From contig JAPCJN010000024.1 of assembly GCA_027886925.1 (NCBI GenBank), forward strand, positions 15,281 through 23,557: 8,277 nucleotides of DNA. The letters are read 5' to 3'. The position numbers and the translations under genes are program-made. Source of the stretch: Nitrososphaerota archaeon (GTDB taxonomy: Archaea > Thermoproteota > Nitrososphaeria > Nitrososphaerales > UBA183). Below the pieces are notes generated by a model, which did no database searches, was not told the origin of the DNA, and saw nothing but the letters and a program-made list of their open reading frames with translations. Shown piece after piece: positions 1 to 4,978 of the stretch; position 1 is the first letter of the stretch, and every line of letters begins with the position of its first letter.

Positions 1-342
1 CTTCGGGCCATCAGAGTCAAGAAGTGGGAAGTCGTTCCAGACCCAAAGGTGCTGATCGATCAATACAAGAACAAGTCCTATCTCGAAACTCTCCGTCCTG
101 TAATAGTTGAGCTGTCATCGGTTGAGGTTGAGATGGTAAAGAGCAACAACCAAAAAGCGAGTTCAATCGATGTTGCTTGGAACCTTCTGCTCGGAGGGCT
201 GGGAATAACGTTATGTTTGTCATCCTGGCATTTGTCATTGCCGGTCCTTGAAGAAAAAGAGCGCTACAAAGAAGAGAGGAGGACGTGGTGGCACAGCCCG
301 CCGCGAGCCCTGACAATGACTGGGAAGGAAATCCGGAACTGA
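1..342 (+). CDS. C-terminal part of a small membrane-anchored protein of unknown function (5'-truncated, probably frameshifted)
   Basis: The frame is open from the left edge, so the true start lies outside the window; GTG 49 is only the first in-window start candidate. The first 65 or so residues read as a soluble, charged segment (KKWEVVPDPKVLIDQYKNKS, then a helical stretch with VELSSVEVEMVKSNNQK) leading into a hydrophobic segment that begins WNLLLGGLGIT. This layout, a cytosolic helical part followed by a C-terminal membrane anchor, is common among archaeal proteins of unknown function. After about base 210 this frame loses clear hydrophobicity and ends in a Trp/Arg-rich tail at 340-342, whereas frame 3 carries a far better continuation of the membrane helix (next entry). 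I therefore trust the N-terminal part and doubt the last 40 or so residues. Function not recognised. Confidence 0.45.
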   Translation, partial: LRAIRVKKWEVVPDPKVLIDQYKNKSYLETLRPVIVELSSVEVEMVKSNNQKASSIDVAWNLLLGGLGITLCLSSWHLSLPVLEEKERYKEERRTWWHSPPRALTMTGKEIRN

Positions 343-368
343 GGCAGGACATAATGAAGGAGGAATGA
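207..368 (+). pseudogene. Out-of-frame continuation of the left-edge membrane protein (frameshift plus nonsense codon)
   Basis: In frame 3 the bases after about 207 encode NVMFVILAFVIAGP, which continues the hydrophobic helix WNLLLGGLGIT seen in frame 1 up to that point. Restoring a single base near 210 (acg-gtt-atg) would give GLGITVMFVILAFVIAGP, a standard membrane helix. Frame 3 then meets TGA at 249-251 and continues as RKRALQRREEDVV followed by an acidic tail ending DIMKEE, with TGA at 366-368. A positive RKR cluster directly after the helix and an acidic soluble tail are what one expects of a cytoplasmic end. The TGA could be a C-to-T change of CGA. The simplest reading is a decayed gene with one frameshift and one nonsense mutation; sequencing error is possible for the frameshift. 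Confidence 0.4.
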
Positions 369-669
369 ATCGGTTTTTGAAGAAAAGAAGCGATAAGTTC
401 AGTAGAAAGTATCCGAGTCCTTCAGGGGCAACCTGAGCTCATTTTTGAGCTCTGTGATAATCGAAAGACTACGCGGTAAGGCGTCTCTGCCACGCCATTG
501 CGCTAAGTATCTAGAAAACGAAGCGCACCTTTCGTGAAGGCAGGGCTGGAATCGAGGCGTGATCGTTCTCGAGATGAACGTGTCGCTGCTCCCGACGTTC
601 CTGGTGCTTGCGACAGAGACCATCGTTGAAGCTTTGTTCACATCTACGGTGCCGAGTACCCTATTGGCA
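369..669. other. Mostly non-coding stretch between the left-edge gene and the 3' end of the surface-protein gene
   Basis: No convincing gene was seen here. It holds a perfect hairpin at 435-452, a possible 23-codon ORF at 365-436 with a purine-rich AAGGAGG just before its ATG, and a hydrophobic short ORF at 559-732 that overlaps the 3' end of the large minus-strand gene. Open frames on the minus strand (for example 399-641) have no protein-like composition or start signal. No tRNA-like T-loop or cloverleaf was found. Confidence 0.5.
435..452. other. Perfect 7-bp hairpin with TTTT loop
   Basis: GAGCTCA at 435-441 and TGAGCTC at 446-452 are exact reverse complements separated by four T. The hairpin starts inside the stop codon (434-436) of the small ORF at 365-436. 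Neither side is followed by a T-run, so it is not a classical intrinsic terminator. It could be an RNA 3' end structure for transcripts from the left, or chance. Confidence 0.4.
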
Positions 670-3600
670 TCAATTCTTGTCGGTCACCGTCGCGTTTTCC
701 CGCCTTGTCGAGCGCCTCATCGCAGCCCGTAGCACTGGAAGGAGAGCCCCCAGGGCCAGGAGCAGGCCGAAGGCGGAAGACTGGGCAGGGAACTCAGGAA
801 CTCCTGTGGCGGTAGTCGTCGAGGAATGCGAGGAGCTCGAACTCGACTGCGAGCTACTGCCGGAAAGCGTGGTCGTCACCGTGACAGTCTGAGTGGCCAA
901 TGCCGTCGATGTCGAGGTCGTCGTGACGGTTTGGATGGCTGGAGTGACTGTCGTCGTGCTTGACTGGGTGACGGTAGTCGTGGGCGTCGTGGTCGCCGTC
1001 TGGGTGACCGTGATGATGTCAGGGACTTGCGTTGTGATCGTCTGAGTCGTTGTGACCGTGCTCGTGGCGCCGCCGTTCACGGTTTGGGTTACAGTCGTGG
1101 GGGTGGCGGTGATTGTCGACGTGGTCACTGATGTCGACGTAGAGGTCGCAGTGATTGTGCTCGTCGAGGTCGTCGTCACGGTCGACGTGCTGGTCGACGA
1201 CTCCGTCGACGTCGCGGTGCTTGTCGTGGTCGGTGTCACGGTCGAAGTCGAGGTCGAAACGGCCGTCGACACGACAGTCGTCGTCACGGTGACGGCTTGA
1301 GGGGTTTGGAGCCCCGTGTAGTAAGTATCGTTTACGTTGATGTTTGCGGGGACGCCGGGACCAGGCTCAAAGCCAGCGATGCAATACAGGTATGAATCTG
1401 AAACACATGACTCTCCTTCAACGTTCAACGGATAACTCATAGTCCCCGTCCATCCACCGAGACCTGTGCTGGAAGTCGGGGAAAAGTAGACCGACCCATC
1501 GGAGTCGATGCAATAGACGTAGCTCGAGTTGAGGAAACACCCCTCGGGGCCGTAATAGGGTGAGGCGTAGACCAAAGGCGAGTCTACTGTCATCTGCCAA
1601 GCCCCGACGCCGGACGGGGAAACAGGTGCGAAGTAGGAGGCGAGAGTCGGCGTCTGTCCGTCCGTGGTGCCGCCGATGCAGTAGATGTATCCCGATGAAG
1701 TGACGCAAATCGCGCCTTGGATGTCTATCGGATAGCTCGTCGTGTTCTGCCACGCTCCTATGCCCGAGCCCGAAATCGGTGCATAGATGACCGAGTTGAT
1801 GTATTGTTCATTGCCGTTGGCCGCGAAGGTGCCCCCGACGCAGTACATGTATCCCGAGTATGCCGAGCATGATCGGGCAGAGTTGTCATCAGGCGAGTTG
1901 ACCTGCGGCGGGCCCGTCGTGGTAGACCACGGACCCACTCCGGAGCTTGACATTTGAGCAAAGTAGTTGGTCCCGTTGCCTAGGCAATAGATGTCGGCAG
2001 CATAAGCCACGCAGGTGGCGATGGGGTTCGAAACAGGAGAGGGCAGGAGGATGGTGCTCGACCAGCTACCCACGCCTGCGGCGGACAACGGCGCGTAGTA
2101 TGCGTCTCCCGTCGCTGTGGATATGCAGTAGACGTATCCGGAGTAGGTAACGCAGTTCGTGACGCCCGCCTCGGGGAAGGCCGTCGAGGAGGTCCAACCG
2201 TTGACCGATTCCGCGTTTGCCGGTTTAGGCTGCGCTGCCGTGGTAAAGAGGACAAGAAGGATGAGGGAAGCGACGAGGACGACCCTGAGATCCTTCATTT
2301 TGAATGGAGGATTTAGTGATCGCCGGTCGAATCTTCGGAGGACGAGCACGGCCGGAGGAATGACCAACGAAGCAGCCAGCAGAGCCACGATGCCCGCGCT
2401 GCTTATCCCAGCGCCGCTCTGCGTGATCGTCGACGTCACCGTCGCGACGGTCGAAGTAATCGTCGTAAAGATGGTCGTGGTCGACGTCTGCGCCGGCAAC
2501 GTAGACGTGACGTTCAGGTTTGTCGTTGTGGTGGACGGGCTTCCGGCGACGGTCACCGTCTCTGTCGTGGTACTAGGGGTCGTGGAAGTCACGGTCTGAG
2601 TCTGCGTTGCCGTGCTCGTTGCCGACCCCGACCCTGTGACGGTCTGCGTGATCGTCGGAGTCACAGTGACACTGCCGGTACTGGTCGTCGAAATCGTCGT
2701 AGTGGTCGTGGTTGCGGAGAGGGAGGTCAGCGTGGTAGTCGTGGGAGACACAAGAGTTGTGGTGGTCGTGGCGGTGAAGGTAGACGTGGGGGCCGTCGAC
2801 GTGATGGTGCTCGTGATCAGACTGGTCTCTGTGGCGGTCACCGTGGAGGTCGAGACGCTCGTGGAGGCCGAGGGCGCGATCTGCGTGTAGAATGTCCGAC
2901 TATCCTCTCCGCCCCTTCCGGCCTCGTCAGGCGCACCGGAGGCTTCCCCGCCCAGGCAATACAGATAGCCCGAACTCGAACCGCAGGTAAGGTTGGAGTC
3001 CGGGACAGGGTAGCTTGTAGTGCCTACCCATCCGCCGAGGCCAGAGCTCGATATGGTAGTGTAGTACACCGCGTCCCTGGCATAGTTGTCCTGAGGGGGA
3101 TAAGCCAGGTATCTTCCTCCGATGCAATAGACATAGCCAGAGGAGACGGTGCAAGATCCGGACTCTATCTTGGTGGGGTAGTTGGTCGTGTTGGTCCAAC
3201 TGCCGACCCCCGAGGCCGACAAGGGAGCGTAGTAGGTGGAATCGAGACCGTTGAGTCCGGTGCTGTCCCCTCCGATGCAGAAAATGTAGCCGGAGTATGC
3301 TAGGCACGATTCCGCATAGACGCTGACCGGATAGCTAGTTGTTGCCTTCCACGGGCCGATCCCAGAGCTGGATATCGGAGCGTAGTAGACGGCGCTCGAA
3401 GTGGTGCCGAGGTCATCTCCCCCGACGCAATAGATGTAACCTGACGAGGTCACGCAGGACCCCGTCTCCATGAGGACTGGATAGCTGGTCGTGCTCTGCC
3501 AAGCTCCCAGACCCGGACCTGAAATGGGAGCGTAGTAGGTCGAGTTGACTGGGCCGGCGTATGGGCATGGGGCCGTGAAGCACGGCTGGAATGTTGTCCC

Positions 3601-4044
3601 CCCGACGCAGTAAAGGTATCCACCCGACGCCGAGCACGATGCAGACTTGATGGGTATCGGGTACTGAGTCGCATTCGTCCACGTTGAGAACCCCGAACTG
3701 GAAAGGGAGGAATAGTAAACCAGGTTGGTCACGTCGCCAGTATAGTAGTTGCCACCGCCGACACAATACATGATGGAGGAGCTGACGTCGCACGACTGGG
3801 ATGCCACCCCGTATTCCGGGGTCCCCGATAAGAAGCCGTGCAACGGGTATGTAGAACTCGCCGTCCAAGAACCCACTGATTCCCCACTCGCTTGCTTTGG
3901 GACTGAGGTCGAGACCAGGATAGTCAGGCAGACAAGCGCCAATGCGACTACGGGCAGGACCTTCGAGAGCGAGTTCCTGCCCAGAATCTCTCTCTTGGGG
4001 CCAGTGGCGGACGACCGATTAATATCAAAACGCATCATGATCAC
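670..4044 (-). CDS. Secreted, membrane-anchored double kelch-like surface protein with Thr-rich stalks and PEF-CTERM-like end
   Basis: Numbering is from GTG 4044; ATG 4038 and ATG 4035 are equally good or better starts. Residues 29-46 form a signal peptide helix, with likely cleavage before ESVGSW (about 54/55). Residues 58-389 hold six kelch-like blades of the form W-x-x-TT-x-YP…SC-x8-C-(V/I)GG…YYAPISSSG-x-G. Residues 392-543 are a Thr/Ser stalk and 550-569 a membrane helix, followed by a basic loop RRFDRRSLNPPFKMKDLR. A second signal-like helix (588-604) with PANA|ESV precedes six more blades (616-912), a second Thr/Ser stalk (915-1080), VPEFP (1082-1086), a helix (1092-1105) and an Arg-rich tail. 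The predicted topology is two extracellular propellers tied to the membrane by three helices. Kelch/galactose-oxidase-like propellers usually bind sugars or proteins; no catalytic residues are recognisable. The role is inferred as adhesion or cell-surface binding. The gene stands alone on its strand. Confidence 0.85.
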   Translation of the reverse strand: MIMMRFDINRSSATGPKREILGRNSLSKVLPVVALALVCLTILVSTSVPKQASGESVGSWTASSTYPLHGFLSGTPEYGVASQSCDVSSSIMYCVGGGNYYTGDVTNLVYYSSLSSSGFSTWTNATQYPIPIKSASCSASGGYLYCVGGTTFQPCFTAPCPYAGPVNSTYYAPISGPGLGAWQSTTSYPVLMETGSCVTSSGYIYCVGGDDLGTTSSAVYYAPISSSGIGPWKATTSYPVSVYAESCLAYSGYIFCIGGDSTGLNGLDSTYYAPLSASGVGSWTNTTNYPTKIESGSCTVSSGYVYCIGGRYLAYPPQDNYARDAVYYTTISSSGLGGWVGTTSYPVPDSNLTCGSSSGYLYCLGGEASGAPDEAGRGGEDSRTFYTQIAPSASTSVSTSTVTATETSLITSTITSTAPTSTFTATTTTTLVSPTTTTLTSLSATTTTTTISTTSTGSVTVTPTITQTVTGSGSATSTATQTQTVTSTTPSTTTETVTVAGSPSTTTTNLNVTSTLPAQTSTTTIFTTITSTVATVTSTITQSGAGISSAGIVALLAASLVIPPAVLVLRRFDRRSLNPPFKMKDLRVVLVASLILLVLFTTAAQPKPANAESVNGWTSSTAFPEAGVTNCVTYSGYVYCISTATGDAYYAPLSAAGVGSWSSTILLPSPVSNPIATCVAYAADIYCLGNGTNYFAQMSSSGVGPWSTTTGPPQVNSPDDNSARSCSAYSGYMYCVGGTFAANGNEQYINSVIYAPISGSGIGAWQNTTSYPIDIQGAICVTSSGYIYCIGGTTDGQTPTLASYFAPVSPSGVGAWQMTVDSPLVYASPYYGPEGCFLNSSYVYCIDSDGSVYFSPTSSTGLGGWTGTMSYPLNVEGESCVSDSYLYCIAGFEPGPGVPANINVNDTYYTGLQTPQAVTVTTTVVSTAVSTSTSTVTPTTTSTATSTESSTSTSTVTTTSTSTITATSTSTSVTTSTITATPTTVTQTVNGGATSTVTTTQTITTQVPDIITVTQTATTTPTTTVTQSSTTTVTPAIQTVTTTSTSTALATQTVTVTTTLSGSSSQSSSSSSHSSTTTATGVPEFPAQSSAFGLLLALGALLPVLRAAMRRSTRRENATVTDKN
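805..1302 (-). repeat. Thr/Ser-rich low-complexity stalk 2 (residues 915-1080)
   Basis: A second stalk of similar length and composition (STSTSTVT, TSTSTSVTTSTITATPT), ending in a Ser run (SGSSSQSSSSSSHSS) directly before VPEFP. Its position between the second propeller and the C-terminal anchor mirrors stalk 1. The exact order of Thr, Ser and Val differs between the stalks, so they look independently drifted rather than recently copied. Confidence 0.8.
1309..2199 (-). repeat. Second kelch-like array, six blades (residues 616-912)
   Basis: Blade-opening Trp residues lie at 617, 661, 706, 765, 816 and 865. Cysteine pairs are C631/C640, C678/C687, C726/C735, C780/C789, C836/C845 and C880/C888; five keep the nine-residue spacing and the last is eight. 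The array matches the first half blade by blade, for example GAWQNTTSYP here against GAWQSTTSYP there. It arose by duplication but has diverged: several blades here lose the GG (CISTATG, CIDSDG). Blades are on average shorter than in the first array. Confidence 0.8.
2250..2340 (-). other. Junction of the two surface-protein modules: internal signal peptide and candidate second start (ATG 2298)
   Basis: Met583, codon 2296-2298, begins MKDLRVVLVASLILLVLF…PKPANA|ESVNGW, a complete signal peptide with an AxA-type cleavage site. Read from here the product would be a 542-residue protein (670-2298) of the same design as the first half. An out-of-frame TAA lies at 2313-2315, 14 bases before this ATG, so one small indel would split the ORF into two tandem genes. 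No purine-rich ribosome site or TATA box is visible just upstream of ATG 2298. Confidence 0.55.
2416..2871 (-). repeat. Thr/Ser-rich low-complexity stalk 1 (residues 392-543)
   Basis: About 150 residues dominated by Thr with Ser, Val and Pro, including runs such as TATTTTTL and SATTTTTTIS. It separates the first propeller from the membrane helix at 550-569. Such stalks in archaeal surface proteins are typically O-glycosylated spacers through the S-layer. On the DNA level it is a degenerate array of Thr/Val codons, read on the plus strand as GTCGT/GGTCGTG-like triplets. Confidence 0.8.
2878..3873 (-). repeat. First kelch-like array, six blades (residues 58-389)
   Basis: Blade-opening Trp residues lie at 60, 122, 182, 232, 283 and 339. 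Each blade has a cysteine pair spaced by nine: C85/C94, C137/C146, C197/C206, C247/C256, C298/C307 and C354/C363. The second Cys sits in a Y-(I/L/V/F/M)-(Y/F)-C-(V/I/L)-G-G strand. An extra C155/C160 pair lies in the insertion of blade 2. Six blades of 50-60 residues fit one propeller. The fixed spacing suggests a disulfide between neighbouring strands of every blade, consistent with an exported location; the bond itself is inference. Confidence 0.8.
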
Positions 4045-4083
4045 AAAGTTACAGTTGGGAAAGGACGGGCCTCCGAGTTGTCG

Positions 4084-4089
4084 TTATAA
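4084..4089 (-). promoter_or_regulatory. TATA-like box for the surface-protein gene
   Basis: TTATAA lies 40-55 bases upstream of the candidate starts. With the usual archaeal spacing, transcription would begin near 4058-4063, giving a leader of about 15-28 bases. No Shine-Dalgarno motif sits at normal distance: GGAGG at 4070-4074 is over 25 bases away and upstream of the expected transcription start. Confidence 0.4.
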
Positions 4090-4320
4090 GACGTGTGAAG
4101 GCCAAACCAACCCGGGATGGATTCCCAGTTCATCAGGCCTCGCCGTGCGCTTCTGGTGTGACTTACTTCGAGCAAGAGGTTGAACGGGTAGTGCGATCAG
4201 GATGAGAATGAGGGTCTTATCTTGTCGACCGCTGGTCGTGTGGAGTTTCTGAATTCAAACAGCCGTTGCCTCCCTCAGTTTTCCGATGAGTTTCGGCGCA
4301 AACTCGCCTACCCTTCTTAA

Positions 4321-4336
4321 CTGACTCAATAGTCAG
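4321..4336. promoter_or_regulatory. Perfect inverted repeat CTGACT-CAAT-AGTCAG before the metallopeptidase gene
   Basis: Two 6-base arms are exact reverse complements around a 4-base centre. It sits just after the weak TATA candidate TTCTTAAC and 20 bases before the GTG start, where an operator or an RNA hairpin could affect expression of the downstream gene. No cognate regulator is identifiable here. Confidence 0.35.
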
Positions 4337-4341
4337 GTTGA

Positions 4342-4346
4342 GAGGT
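4342..4346 (+). promoter_or_regulatory. Ribosome binding site GAGGT for the metallopeptidase gene
   Basis: GAGGT lies 10 bases before GTG 4357 and matches the 3' end of archaeal 16S rRNA. It is the main reason for accepting the GTG as the start. Confidence 0.5.
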
Positions 4347-4356
4347 AGCGAGTTCC

Positions 4357-4803
4357 GTGAAAGATTTGGAGCGCGTGCTCGGCGAAGCCTCGTTCGATTC
4401 GCACGATCGTCGGCTTCGCTTGCTCGTAGACGAGGTACTCTCTAAGTTCCCGAAAGACGAGTTGCCCATTCGGACTGTCAAGAGGATCCAATCCAGAAAA
4501 AGAGGCGGCATGCGAGGACTGGTGGGGCTGACGACTTATAGCGTCGGGCCAGAAGAGGGAAAAGGACGAGGGAGAGGGAGAAAAAGCGCGGGTACGCAGA
4601 AGCTCACTTTTTACAGCGAGTTACTGGATAAGCTGTCCAACCCTGCGGCCATGGGAGTAATCGCCCACGAGCTAGCCCATTCATGGTTAAATGAGCACGT
4701 CGGACCGGAGGCCTCGAGCAAACGGGAAAGAGAAGCAGATGAATTAGCCAGAAGGTGGGGGTATGGCGAGTACCTGGACGCACTTCAAGCGGAAACAGTG
4801 TAA
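4357..4803 (+). CDS. Small soluble HExxH zinc metallopeptidase-like protein (M48-like gluzincin core)
   Basis: A 148-residue protein with no signal peptide or membrane helix. HELAH at 104-108, inside VIAHELAHSWLNEH, is a zinc-binding HExxH helix: H104 and H108 bind zinc and E105 would be the catalytic base. Eighteen residues on, EREADELARRWGY (124-136) supplies E126 as likely third ligand, in the EADxxA context typical of M48 and related gluzincins. The first 60 residues are mostly helical and basic. A Gly/Arg/Lys-rich loop (about 64-79) precedes a strand (QKLTFYSELLDKL) of the kind that leads into the metal helix. It is much shorter than classical M48 proteases (about 280 residues or more, membrane-bound), so it is a minimal domain, and its substrate is unknown. 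It starts at GTG with GAGGT upstream and is followed on the same strand by the zinc-ribbon membrane protein. Confidence 0.8.
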   Translation: MKDLERVLGEASFDSHDRRLRLLVDEVLSKFPKDELPIRTVKRIQSRKRGGMRGLVGLTTYSVGPEEGKGRGRGRKSAGTQKLTFYSELLDKLSNPAAMGVIAHELAHSWLNEHVGPEASSKREREADELARRWGYGEYLDALQAETV

Positions 4804-4978
4804 AGCGGAGCTCAGACCATTACGGAATTTGTCGATTAGGGGCGCCGCAGCCACTTTGTCCAAAGAGGCTTGGGAAAGTAGCGGTAATCCGGTCCAGACC
4901 TCGACATTGAGGCGCTCTTGGGCTGCGCTGATTTGCAAGCCAAACGAATATGTAACACAGAGTAGAGCTAAGGGAGGC

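Larger units (their letters stand above)
4045..4356. other. Divergent intergenic region between surface-protein and metallopeptidase genes
   Basis: No gene of normal size is present. It contains the TATA-like box at 4084-4089 for the minus-strand gene and, near the plus-strand gene, TTCTTAAC at about 4314-4321 (a weak TATA candidate), a perfect inverted repeat at 4321-4336 and a GAGGT ribosome site at 4342-4346. A short minus-strand frame (4255-4329) has protein-like composition but is probably a remnant or chance. Confidence 0.5.

Noticed and set aside
399..641. 80-codon minus-strand frame downstream of the surface-protein gene
   Set aside because: No hydrophobic core, motif, ribosome site or TATA box; composition looks random.
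1052..1300. Val/Asp-rich plus-strand open frame
   Set aside because: It is the antisense of Thr/Ser codons in stalk 2; the Val/Asp composition follows from the Thr, Ser and Val codons on the other strand.
805..1302. Short-spaced DNA repeats as a possible CRISPR or satellite array
   Set aside because: Repeats are degenerate codon-level Thr/Ser/Val repetition in frame, with no constant repeat-spacer pattern.
2159..2890. Plus-strand open frames opposite stalk 1 and the module junction
   Set aside because: Same cause: shadows of Thr-rich coding, with no ribosome site or domain-like sequence.
3749..4183. 144-codon plus-strand frame across the 5' end of the surface-protein gene
   Set aside because: Mostly antisense to a well-supported secreted protein; no motif and no start signal.
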